Shown piece after piece: positions 17,139 through 29,800 of a stretch of DNA of 64,000 bases; the first letter of the stretch is position 1; every line of letters begins with the position of its first letter. The notes under the pieces are model-generated. The model was given only the letters and a program-made list of their open reading frames with translations, made no database searches and was not told where the DNA came from. The stretch lies in assembly GCA_946803585.1 (NCBI GenBank), contig CAMPEQ010000011.1, positions 186,001-250,000 on the forward strand, in the 5' to 3' direction. Both the position numbers and the translations under genes were made by a program. This DNA is from an uncultured Actinomycetes bacterium. GTDB taxonomy: Bacteria > Actinomycetota > Actinomycetes > S36-B12 > UBA10799.

Positions 17139-17846
17139 TCAAGGGTACATCGCCGAGGATCCCGGGTGCACTCCGGTTCGTGGTTCTGACACATTCGGTT
17201 GTTGCACTCGGTCTAGCCAGAACCAGGCGATCAGGCCTTGGCCCACCACATAGGTCGCCATGATGAGAAAGCCTGAACCCGCGAACTCACCGAAGGCCAC
17301 GGTCGCGCCGATCATGAGGTCCGAGATCATGAACAGGGTTCCACCGATACCGAGTCCGGTTCCAAGCGACGTTGCGACCATCGCCATTGCGACGAGGAAT
17401 GCGCTGTAGACCAGGATCGGGATAGCCATTGCGCCAAGATTCGGCATGAGCACCGCGTTGGCAGCTATCCAGAACGCTGGGAAGGCAAAGAGAACCCACC
17501 GCCGACTCCGCAGTGCATCGCGCGCTCCCATCTTGAAGAACCCGACGAGGTAGCAAATGTGCGTAACAAGGAACATTCCGATCCCGATGCCGAACCACAG
17601 ATCGCCCTCAGCCATCAGCGCAGCATCGCCGAGGAATGCAAAGAACTGGCCCACGACGAGCCAACGGACGCTCGGGAAGGACCTCCATCCGACCTGGGCG
17701 AGCACGAACACCATCAGCAGCGGTAAGAGCAGTGGCTTGGTTAGATCACCAAGTAGATCTAGGCCCGCACCCCGACCGATCAGCTGCAGCGCTGAAACCA
17801 CGACGTAGGCCCATAGGGCCGTACGCGCGAGAGGGTTCATCGTCAT
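17139..17846 (-). CDS. YhhN family integral membrane protein
   Basis: 235 residues with about eight membrane helices and the YhhN/TMEM86 signature stretches LTKPLLLPLL, FAFLGDAALM, THICYLVGF and FMISDLMIG. The vertebrate relative TMEM86B is a lysoplasmalogenase; an equivalent lipid hydrolase role is possible here but not shown. It starts 6 bp after the stop of the giant surface protein gene on the same strand, so it may be read from the same transcript. Confidence 0.87.
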   Translation of the reverse strand: MTMNPLARTALWAYVVVSALQLIGRGAGLDLLGDLTKPLLLPLLMVFVLAQVGWRSFPSVRWLVVGQFFAFLGDAALMAEGDLWFGIGIGMFLVTHICYLVGFFKMGARDALRSRRWVLFAFPAFWIAANAVLMPNLGAMAIPILVYSAFLVAMAMVATSLGTGLGIGGTLFMISDLMIGATVAFGEFAGSGFLIMATYVVGQGLIAWFWLDRVQQPNVSEPRTGVHPGSSAMYP

Positions 17847-17852
17847 CGGCTT

Positions 17853-20800
17853 CTACGAGGCCGCAGGACGGAACGCGCCTGAGTCAGCGCTGTCGGCCTG
17901 GGCTCCGGTTGAATCCTGCTCATCATTTTGCTTCGGCGGCCCAGCCGACGGCGCCACCTCGGGCACATTCGGCGCAACGGGCGTATTCGGCACTCCCGGG
18001 GTGGTTTGCGCTGGTGGGACCGACACCTGGGGCTCCTGCTCGGGCTGCGGTTGTGGAACCGATGACAGCACCCTGGCTGCCAGCCCGGCAGTCGGCGAGT
18101 TGATGAACCGCGTGTTCTTCCGCTTCGCGCGAGCGAATGAAGCTCCATTCAGCTTGACGCTGTTGAACGTCGCCTTTGTCAGGTTTGCTTCGGTGAAGGT
18201 AGCGCCCCTTGCGTTTGCATTCTTGAACAGCGACTTCTTGAGGTTTGCCCGATAGAAGACCGCCCGCTGGAGAGTGATGTTCTTAAACACCGTCTTCTGA
18301 AGCTTCGCTCCGGTGAACGATGCCCGGGAGATGTTGCCCTTCTTGAACACCGCCTTCTTCAAAACGGCACTGTTGAAGTCCGCCTTCTTCCCGCCGTCAG
18401 TGTTGACGAACTTAACTCCTCGCATGTTCGCACCAATGAAAGAGGCCGACCTGATTGTGGCCTTCTTCACGGTCACGTTTCGTAGGTTCGCCGATTTGAG
18501 GTTAGCGCCAGTGAGATCAGCCTTGTTGAGCTTGGCTCCCCGCAGATTTGCTCCCACAAGATTCGATCGTGAGAGGTTCGCGCCCGTGAAGTTAATGCCG
18601 GCTAGATCCTCTCCCGCAAGATTTACTCCCGCGAGGTTCTCCCAGGCACACGACCCACTCGGGCATAGCTCAACAAGCGGCTCCGGCATCGCGAACAGCG
18701 AGATCGAGCGAGCGACATCGGGTGCAGCCCGGAAGTTCACGTCTCCGGGCTGGCTAGCCACGATCGTGCACGTGCCCACTGCGTTGAGATTGGCTGTCGT
18801 GCCGGTAATGGTGCAGACACTTGGGGTTGTGGAGGTATAGGCCACAGGCAGTCCGGAGCTAGCCGTCGCCGTTAGCGCCAGCGTGCCCTCATATTGCGAG
18901 TACTCGGCGGGAGCGACGAAGGTGATCGTTTGATCCGTCTTACCAATGGCGACAGTGTCGAGGACTTGCGGCGCTGCCCGCCAATCCTCGTTGCCGATCT
19001 GATCGGCCTGCACCGAGCAACTTCCGGCCGCCAGGCCGGTCAACGTCGTTCCGGTAACTGAACAGATACTCGGGGTGGATGTAGCGAAGGTGACGCTCAG
19101 ACCACTTGTCGCAGTCGCCACTAGCGACTGGGTCGCACCAACTGCCATCGCTGACGGTGCCGTGAAGTCGATGGTCTGCGTTCCCTGCCCAACGGCAAGT
19201 GCCTGCGTCACTTCAGGTGCAGCCTGCCAATCAGCATCACCAGCCTGGTTGGCTTTGATCAGGCAGGCACCAGCCGAGACCCCTGTGACCGTAGTACCGG
19301 AAATCGTGCAGATATCTGTGTCATCCGTAGAGAAAGTCACCGCAAGACCACTGGTTGCCGTCGCAACCAGATCGTCGCTTGTGGCAACCGCGATCGAGGT
19401 TGGGGCCGGGAAGCTGATCGTCTGCGAGCCCTGACCAACTGCGACCGAGCGATCGACCTGATCAGCGGCTAACCAGTCGCGATCACCTGGTTGGTCCGCG
19501 TGCACCACACACTGCCCGGCGGCTACACCGGTCAACGTCGTACCGCTAACAGTGCAGACATCGGTGGTGTCGGTGGTGAAGACAACGTCCAATCCACTGC
19601 TTGCCGAGGCGACGAGATCTTCTTCGGCATCCACAGCAAGCGCACCCGGCTGATCAAACGTGATGGTCTGGGCGCCTTGGCCGACACCGACAGTCCGATC
19701 TACTTGCGGCGCAGCGTTGTAGTCATCGTTGCCCGCTTGATCGGCGTAGACCACACAGTCTCCGGAAGCGACACCGGTCATCGTGGTGCCCTCGACGGAG
19801 CAAACGCCAGGAGTATCAGTGGAGAACGTCACCGTTGCCCCGCTGGTCGCTGTGGCGCTCAGTTCTTGGGTCGCTGAGACCGCCAGCGCGTCGGGCTGGG
19901 TGAAGTCAATCGTCTGATCGGCTTTCGCAATCTCGAATGACCTTGTTACCGGCGTCGCAGCAACGTAGTTCGCATTGCCTGCCTGGTCGGCTTGAATCGA
20001 ACACGTTCCGGCCCCGACCAAAGACACGGTCGCGTCAGCAACAGTGCACACCGCAGTGTCGTTCGAGGTGAACGTGACGACTCCGCCGGGAGCAGTTGCC
20101 GTGAGCGTCACAGCAGCCGCACCGAATGTCGTATCAGCGGGCTGGGTGAAGTCAATCGGGTTGGCACCGGCGCCCACCGCAAAGGACTGCTGTACCTGCG
20201 GTGCCGCGTTGTAGTTTGCGTCACCGGTTTGGTTGGCATTGAGAACGCAGTCTCCAACAGCGCTAAAGCTGACCGCCCCATCTGCGATGGCGCAAACCGC
20301 TGCTGAATCCCCGTCGACAGAGATGACGACGTCAGAGGTAGACGCCCCACCATCGGCCGTCGGTCCGTACTCGGGCCCGGCGACAACTGCTGCTGTTGGT
20401 GCAGAGCTGGTGAACGCGATGACCTGGTCAGCCTTTGCGATCTCGAAGGACTTGGTCACGGGATCTGCGGCAGGGAAGGAGTCAGTTCCGGCCTGATTCG
20501 CGGTGATCGAGCAAGTTCCTGCGCCCACCAACGTCACAGTGCTCTCATCAACCGTGCAGACATCGGTCTCGTTGGACGTGAACGTCACCGTGCCACCAGG
20601 TGCGGTCGCGCTGAGGGTGACGTCTCCGGCACCGAAGGTGGAATCGGAAGGTTGTTCGAAGGTAATCGGGTTCAGCCCTTGTTCGACGGTGAACGACTGC
20701 TGGACCTGAGGCGCCGGGTTGTAGTTCGCGTCCCCAGCCTGGTTGGCATTGAGGATGCAGTCACCGGTTGCCACGAACGAGACCACTCCGTCAGTCACGG

Positions 20801-23800
20801 TGCAGACTGCCGTGGCCGCGTCATCCACGCTGACCACAACCGGTGATGTTGATGCCCCACCCGAAGCTGTTGGTGTGTAAGTATCGCCGCCCACGATGGG
20901 AGCCACCGGTGCATCAGATGTAAACGTCACGGCCTGTTCCGCCTTGGCGATTCCGAACGACTGTTCCGCCTGCGCCGCGGCCGTGTAGTTGGCATCGGCG
21001 ACAGCGTTCGCCCGGATCACACAATCACCGGCGGCGACTGCACTGACCGTCGCGCCCGAGATCGTGCACACATCTGTCGTGATCGACGTGAAGGTCACCG
21101 GAGACGAGGAATCAGTCGTGGCCGACACATCGCCGGAGCCATTAACCGCAATCGCTGGGGCCTCACCGAAGGTGATGGTTTGTGTTCCCTTACCCACCGC
21201 GAACGACTGCGTGGTGGGACCCGCAGCGAGGTAGTCCGCTCCCTCCGGCGCCGAACCGGAGATCACGCATGTCCCTGCCGTGGCACCGGTAACTGTCCCA
21301 CCAGCCACCGTGCACACCGCCTCTGTGTTTGAGGTGAATACGACGGTCTCACCAGAGGTCGCAGTTGCCGACACGTCACCAGTGGCGCCAACCGCAACGA
21401 ATGGGGCCGAATCAAACGTGATCGACGCCGCTGCCTTGGCGATCGCGAACGTCTTCGTGACTGGTGTTGCCTCAACGTAGTCAGCGTCACCAGCCTGAGT
21501 GGCTGTGATCGAACACGTGCCTGCGCCAGCCAGCGTGACAACGTCACTAGAAACCGTGCAGGCATCAAGCGTTGTTGACGTAAACCCGACTGTGCCGCCG
21601 GGAGCTGACGCAACGAGGGTCACATCACCGGCACCAAACGTGGTGTCAGCCGGATCGGTGAAATCAATCGGGTTTGCTGCCTGAGCGACAGCAAACGTCT
21701 TGGTCACCGGAGTTGCTGGCGGGTAGCCCGGCGATCCAGCCTGAGCCGCCGTGATCGAGCATGTTCCGGCACCGACCAATGTGACCGCGTCGCCAGAGAC
21801 CGTGCACACAGCATCGTCATCAGAAGAGAACGTCACCGGGCCACCAGGAGCCGTGGCAACGAGGGTTACATCACCGGCACCATAAGTCGTGTCAGCTGGC
21901 TGCGTGAAGTCAATCGGATTCACCCCGTCAGCAACATCAAACGACTGCTCCACCTCAGGGGCAGCGTCATAGTTATCGTCACCGGCCTGGTTCGCGTGCA
22001 GCGTGCACGTGCCAGCCGCAAGGAAACTCACCACACCGCCGGTGATGGAACACTGATCAATCGTGCCGAACGCGACCGTGAAGACCACTGGATTACCCGA
22101 AGCCCCACCTGTTCCCGTTGGCGAATATGTCGGTCCACCCACCAGTGCACCGGTGGGAGCCGCCGACGTGATCGTGATCGCCTGAGCACCCTTACCAACA
22201 GTCACACTTTGCTGAACCTGTGGCGCCGCCTCATAGTTAGCATCCCCAGCCTGATTCGCATTCAGCACACAGTCACCTGCGGTCGCAAAGCTCACCACAC
22301 CATCAGTCATCGAACACACCGCAGCCGAGGCATCATCAACCGTGATCACCACGGGCGCCGTCGAGGCCCCACCAGAAGCCGCCGGCGAATACTCCGCACC
22401 GTCAACAACCGCATCGACAGGGGCACCGGAAGTGAATGCCACAGTCTGAGCACCCTTACCCAACGTGATCGACTGCTCGGCGGGGGCCGCGGCGTTGTAG
22501 TTCGCATCAGCAACAGCATTGCCACGGATCACGCACGTCCCAGCAGTCACACCAGTCACAGTCGCGCCCGAAATCGTGCACACGTCGGTGGTCTGTGACG
22601 TGAACGTCACCTCAGAAGTCGACACCGTCGTCGCCGACACATCACCAGTACCCGCAACCACAACCGCCGGGGCCTCACCAAAGACAATCGTCTGAACACC
22701 CTTACCGACAGCGAACGACTGAGTCGTGGGCCCGGCCGCCAAATAGTTCGCACCCTCGGGCGCAGAACCGGAAATCACACACGTCCCAGCCGTGACACCA
22801 GTGACCGTCTCACCATCCACCGTGCACACCGCTTCGGTAGTCGAGGAGAACACCACCGTCTCACCCGAAGACGCAGACGCGGCCACGTCACCGGTGGCAC
22901 CAACGGCCACAAACGGAGCTGACTCAAAACTAATCGTCGCAGCAGCTTTCGCGATGTCGAACGACTGATCAACCGGGGTCGCCTCAACATAATCATCGCC
23001 ACCGGCCTGGGTCGCATTGATCGAACACAGCCCTGCACCCAGCAGCGCCACCGTCGAACCAGCAACCGTGCAATTGCCCACCGTCGTGGAAGCAAACACC
23101 ACCTCACCACCAGGAGCCGTCGCCACCAACGTCACATCACCAGCACCGAACGTCGTGTCCGCAGGATCGGTAAACGAGATTGGGTTCGCTGCCTTGGCAA
23201 CAGTGAACGTCTTCGTCACCGGATCAGCTGCCGGGAACCCACTTGACCCGGCCTGATTCGCCGTAATCGAACACGTCCCCGCGCCCGTGAGACTCACGGT
23301 GTCACCAGACACGGTGCACACAGCCTCGTCATTGGAAGTGAACGTCACCGGGCCGCCAGGAGCCGTGGCCACCAACGTCACATCCCCGGCACCAAAGGTC
23401 GTGTCATCAGGCTGAGTGAAGCTAATCGGGTTCGCACCATCAGCAACCGTCACCGTTTGCTGAACCTGCGGCGCCGCCTCATAGTTGGCGTCTGCGGCCT
23501 GGTTCGCGTTCAGAACACAATCGCCACTGGTCACAAAGCTGACAACCCCGTCGGTGATGGAACACACCGAGGTCGCGGCATCGTCCACCGTCACCACAAC
23601 CGGTGACGTGGAAGCACCACCAGACGTCGTCGGGGTATAGGTAGCGCCACCTGCAACCGCATCACCAGGAGCCACCGACGTAAACGCCACAACCTGCGCG
23701 CCCTTACCAACTGTCAACGACTGCTCCACCTGCGCCGCGGCCGTGTAATTCGCATCCGCCACAGCATTCCCGCGGATCACACACTCACCCGCCGTGACAC

Positions 23801-26800
23801 CGGTGACCGTCGAACCCGACACCGTGCACACACCCGTCGTTGCCGACGTGAACGTCACCGGCGAGGAGGACACTGTTGTCGCGGTCACATCACCAGTACC
23901 GGCCACCACAACCGCCGGGGCCTCACCAAAGACGATCGTCTGAACACCCTTACCCACCGAGAACGACTGGCTCGTTTGGGGTGCAGCGTTGTAGTCGTCG
24001 TTGGCAACCGAGTTGCCGTGCACGACACACGTGCCCGCAGCCACACCTGTCACGGTAGAACCCGCCACTGTGCAGACTTCCTCATCACCGGAGGTAAAGG
24101 TGACGGCCACGCCCGAGGTAGCGGTCGCGCTGATATCTCCTGTCGTGCCAACAGCCACAAACGGTGCCGTACCAAACGTGATCGATGGGGTTGCCTTAGC
24201 AATCGTGAACTCCTGAACCACCGGAGTCGCCGCCGCGTACGTCTCATCACCAGACTGGGTCGCCGTGATCGAACATGTCCCCGCGCCAACGAGCGTCACC
24301 GTTGTATCCACCACAGTGCAGTAGTCCGTCGTCGTGGAATCGAACCCAACTGTTCCGCCGGGGGCAGTAGCAACGAGAGTGATGTCCCCCGCGCCGAAGG
24401 TCGTGTCGGCAGGATCAGTAAACGAGATCGGATTGACCGCCTTGGCCAGCACAGCAGCCGAGGCATCCGAGGCCGGACCGACTCCAGAGTCGCTCGTGGC
24501 CGTGACTGTAAAGGTGTACTCAACGCCAGCCGTGAGCCCCTCAACCAAGCAGGTAGTCGTTAGCCCGTCATCAGTCGTGCACGTGGGGAGCGGATCGGGC
24601 AGGTCACCAGTCGTTGGGGTTCCCGTCACGGTGTAACTCGTGACCGGGTCACCGCCTGACGGAACGGGTGCGGCAGTCCAGGACACCGATACCGAATCGG
24701 CACCAGAAGTGCCCACCACCGCAGTCGGGGCGCCGGGAGTAGCAGCCTCGCCACCATCGGAAATATCCCAGCTGTCGTCGTCGACCAAGCTCGCCCGGTT
24801 CTGAGCCGGTGCGCCAACGCTGTAGGTCGAGGTCCCCGCATCAAACACGATGTCGCTACGAACAGCCTGACTGGACCAGCTTCGAAGTAGCGCGTCGTAG
24901 TTGGACGTCGATAGACCCGCACCATCGGCGAACATCCTCTCGGCGCCGTAGTCCGGACCATCATCGTCGTAGTCCAACGAAGTGACGACCCAACTGCTGA
25001 TGTCCTGATCAAAGGAGGTGGCACCGCTGAACATCGATTTCATTGTCGCAACGTTCGCAGTACTCCAGCCATTCTCTTGAGAGACAAGCGCCTGGTTGAA
25101 ATCCGAGGCATCGCGGAACATCTCGTCCATATTGGTGACATCGCCTGTGTCCCACGCCGAAATACTATGGTCGAAGTCCGTGGCACCCCTGAACATTCCT
25201 TCAGTACTGGAGACACCCTCAGTCGACCAGGACGAGATGTCTTGATCGAACGCGGCAGCGTCGTAGAACATGCTCTCCAGCGACTCCACGCTGCTAACGT
25301 CCCAACCACCCACGGTCGTAGGGAGCGGCTGATTGAATAATTCAGCACCCCGGAACATCGACGCCATCTGCGTCACCTGGTCGGTATCCCACGACGAAAT
25401 ATCCTGGTTGAATACGGCAGCGTCGTAGAACATGCCGCGCATATCGGTGACCGTGCTGGTATCCCAACCGTTCTCGGTCACCACGAGCGGCGAGTCAAAG
25501 GCCGCAGCGCCGGCGAACATATTCGACATGTCGGTGACACCAGTGGTATCCCAGCCAGAAATATCGCTATTGAAAGCGGTCGCGTCGTAGAACGCCCCCG
25601 ACAGGTTCGTGGTGCCACTGAGATCCGGGGCATCGATCGCGGTGAACTGCAGGTTCTCAGCTCCGTAGAAGTAGTAGCCGTCATCGACACCGAACATCAA
25701 CGGACCCCAGCTACTGATGTCCAAGAGCTTTGCCGCATCCCCAGATGGATCCATCTTCCAGCCGGTGATCGTCCCGGTGATCGTGATCTCGTAGACGCCC
25801 TGAGTGTTGTAGGTGTGCTCGCCCCCAGCTGCGTTGTTGACCGCCTGCAGGCCTGAGTCGTCACCCCAGTCGACAAGGAAGTCGTAGGTGTTCGCGGCAT
25901 CGTCGGCCAGCGGCAACCGGACGGTATCCGCGCCAGTGATTCCCGGGTTGTTGGTCTTCCATGTGGAAACGAACTCAGGGGCTGGTTCTGGCGTAGCGGT
26001 AACCGGTTCAGATGCCGGGCCGGTGCCTTCATCGTTGGTCGCCGTGACGCTGAAGGAGTATTCCGTGTTGTTGGTCAATCCCGTGACGGTACAGCTGAAG
26101 GCATCGCCGGCCGTGCCACACGTCTGAGCACCTGGGGACGCCGAGACCAGGTAAGCAGACACCGGGTCATCTTCGGGGGCATCTGCGGCATTCCATGTCA
26201 CGGTGACTTGTTCGTCACCAGCGACAACGGCGACATTCATTGCGGCGCCGGGTTCACCCGCGGACCCCGCATCGGTGATTGTCCAACTGTTCGGTGCATC
26301 GGTGAGGACCGCGCGCGCGGCAGCCGGAGCACCCAGGAAGTAGTGAGCATCGGAGGCCCCGAGCGTGATATTTGCCGGGATCGTTCCCTGTGCTGACCAC
26401 CCTTCAAGGAGCGCGCTGTAGTTCTCAGTCGACAGCGCTGAGCCATCGAACATTGAAACCGCGCCACCGTAGAGGAGGCCCTGATTTCCTTCTGCTGCGG
26501 GAACGAAGGATTGAATTGTCCACGACGACACGTCTTGGTCGAAGACCGTCGCCCCGGAGAACATTCGAGCCATATCGGTGACATCTGAGGTGTCCCACGC
26601 ACCCGGTGACGCAGGCCAGGTGGCACCACCGTTGTTGAACGTGGTGGCGTCCTGGAACATGCTGTTCATCTTCGTGGCAGAACCCGTGTCCAAACCGGAG
26701 ACGGTTCTATTGAACGCCGGAGCATCTCGGAACATCTCCGACATATCTTGGACCGCTGAGGTGTCCCAATTACTAACCGGCCGGTTGAACACAGTCGCGC

Positions 26801-29800
26801 CATAGAACATGCCCGCCATGCGCGTGACATTCGAAGTATTCCAGTTGCTGATCGGCTGATTGAACGCCTCAGCCCCGTAGAACATGAAGCCCATATTCGT
26901 TGCACTTGTTGTGTTCCAGCCAGCGATGTTGCCGTTGAAACTACTCGCGTCATAGAACATCGACCCCATGTCCTCAACGTTCGAGGTGTTCCACTCGCTC
27001 AGGTCCTGATTGAACTCGGTCGCACCGGCGAACATCTCAGACATCGTGGTCACGGCGGAGGTATTCCACCCGGAGAGGTCGCTATTGAATACCCCTTCCC
27101 CGTCGGAATAGAACATCGATTCCATATCGGTCACCGCGGACGTATCCCAGCCCGAGATATCACTATTGAAGACGTTGTCGTCTTCCATGTAGAACATCTC
27201 ACTCATCGACGTGACGCTGGAGGTATTCCAGGTGGAGATGTCTCCGGTGAAGGCATGGGCCTCAGCGAACGTGTTCGCCATATCCGTGACCGCCGACGTG
27301 TTCCAACTACTGAAATCCTGATTGATCAGACTGGCGTCCTCAAACATCGAGTCCATTGTGGTCACCGCGGAGGTGTTCCAGCCGCCTTCAGTCGTCGTCA
27401 GGGGCTGATTGAAGCTCTGGGCCCCCTTGAACATGTTTGACATGTCTGTGACCGCTGAGGTGTCCCACTCGGACAGACTGCTGTTGAAAGAACTGGCGTT
27501 TCTAAATGCGTTCTCCATGTTGGTGGTTCCGGAAAGATCGGGTGCATCAGTCGCGGGGACCGTCAAGTTGCTGGCGCCAGAGAAATAGCCACCGAGGTTG
27601 CCCAACTTCAGTGGACCCCAGCTATCGACAGTGAGAACCTTCTGAGCATCCCCGCCCCCGTTGAACCGCCAACCAGTAATCGTGCCCATGATCGTGACCG
27701 AATACGTACCCGCGGAAGCGTAGGTATGAGTGGCGATGCTGGGATCCAACGTGTAGCCAACAGTCGTGATGTTGGTGCTGGTTCCGTCGCCCCAGTGAGC
27801 AGTGAACGCGTACTCCGCCAGTGGGTCGTCTAGCTCAGCGACCAAGGGCAGCGTGATCTGGTCATCGTTGGATGCTCCGCTGTTGTTCGTCTTCCACGAA
27901 GACGTGAACGCGGCCTCTGCCGATACTGCGACAGACGGATCAGAGGTGGGCCCGACTCCTCGGGGATTCACGCCAGCAACAGTGAAGGTGTAGGACTGGC
28001 CGATCGTGAGACCCGTTGCCGTACACGACGTCGCGAGCTCCGCGAGAGTCGCACACGTTCCCTCTGCGACAGGTGAGTACTCCCCACCATCGGCCGAAAT
28101 CTGAACGTCATAGCCACTGACGGCAGCACCTGACTCGGGATTATTCTCCCAGTTGACCGTCAACTCACCGGATGCGGTGGGAACTGTGACCCCGATGGTT
28201 GGGGCAGCCAGATCGCTCAACGATCTCATCGTGTGGCCCTGGAACGCGGCCCCATCTGTCCAACCCGTCGCCCCCTCGGCGAAGTACCAATCAGCCGAAC
28301 CCGTGTTCGCGAAACAGGTGTTGATCTGACACTCGGGTTGGGCACCGTTGAAGATCACGTTCGTCATCGGCGCTGCGTTGATGAATCCGTTGAACTCGAT
28401 GGTCTGCAGACCTGTTCCGAACGTCACCGATGCCAAACTCGTCGTATCCTCGAAAGCGCGCGGATACATCCAGGTGATTCCGTCAGGAATATCAAGACTC
28501 GTGAGGCCAGTGCCCGCGAACACGTAGTTGTTGATCGCTGTCAGGCCAGAACCAATCGTCACCGATTCCAAACTCGCGGATCCGTGGAACCCGCTCGCCC
28601 CAATCGATGTGACCGTGTCCGGGATAGTGACACTGGTCAGACCTGAAGAACGGAACACTGACTCCCCGATGGTCGTGATCCCGGATCCGAACGTCACTGA
28701 CTCCAAACTCGAGGTCGACCCGAACGCCCAGCTTTCCAGCGTCGTGACACCGTCGGGAATCGTCACCGCCGTCAAACCCGAAGACCGAAACGCCGAGCTA
28801 CTAATCGAGGTAAGGCCAGCACCGAGAGTGACCGAGACCATATTCGAGGTTCCCTCAAACGCGCTAGACCCTAGAGAGGTCACCGAATCAGGAATCGTCA
28901 CACTCGTCACATCAGTAGCGCCGTTAAAGGCACCACTGCCGATCGTGGTCAGCGGGAACCCACCCGCTGTCGGGTAGATCGTGACCGCGCCCACGCAACC
29001 ACTGCCGTCAGTCACCGTTGCCACATCATCGGTGACAGTGAAGTCGTAGCACGCTGCCGGACCAACACTTAAAGTCTGCTCAACCTGCGCGGCCGGACCA
29101 AACCCAGCCACCGCCGCAGCATCAGCCCGAATCACACAATTATCCGTACCCGCAGCGACCCCAGTCACCACGCCAGTACTGGGATCAACCGTGCACGCAT
29201 CAGTGTCCGCAGACGAATACACCACCGCCGCACCTGGCGCATTCGACGTCGCCGACACCGTTCCGGAGACACCGACAAACACCGTGGGCGCCGAACCGAA
29301 CGTCAGTGTTTGCTCCCCAAGCGGGGACATTGCATGACCCTGGAACGTCGCATCCCAGGTAGCACCCGGAGCGTAGAACCACGCCTCAGATCCCGTATCG
29401 GAGAAGCAAGTGGACGCCTCACACGTACTCGGCTGGTTCCCAGCGAAGACGACATCCGTCATCGGGGCGCCGGAGAACGCCGCGTCCCCGACCGTGTCCA
29501 AACCGGTTCCAAACGCGACAGAAGCCAGACTCGCGTTGAAGGAGAAGGCCCCAGCACCGATCTCCGTTACGCCGTCTGGAATCGAGGCAGCCGCCAATCC
29601 AGCCCCGGCGAACGCCGAGGATCCGATCGTCGTCAGACCAGAACCAAACGTCACCGACGTCAAAGTCGGGATTGCCGAAAATGCGCTTGCACCTAAGGTC
29701 GTGACCGTATCTGGAATCGTGACACTCGTGAGCTTCGTTTGAGTGAACATACCGTCACTGATCTCGCTCAAACCAGAGCCGATCGTCACCGACTCCAAGT

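Noticed and set aside
17853-18100. LPxTG sorting signal at the end of the giant protein
   Set aside because: The last 75 residues are Pro/Gln/Ala-rich with no LPxTG-like motif, no hydrophobic helix and no basic tail.
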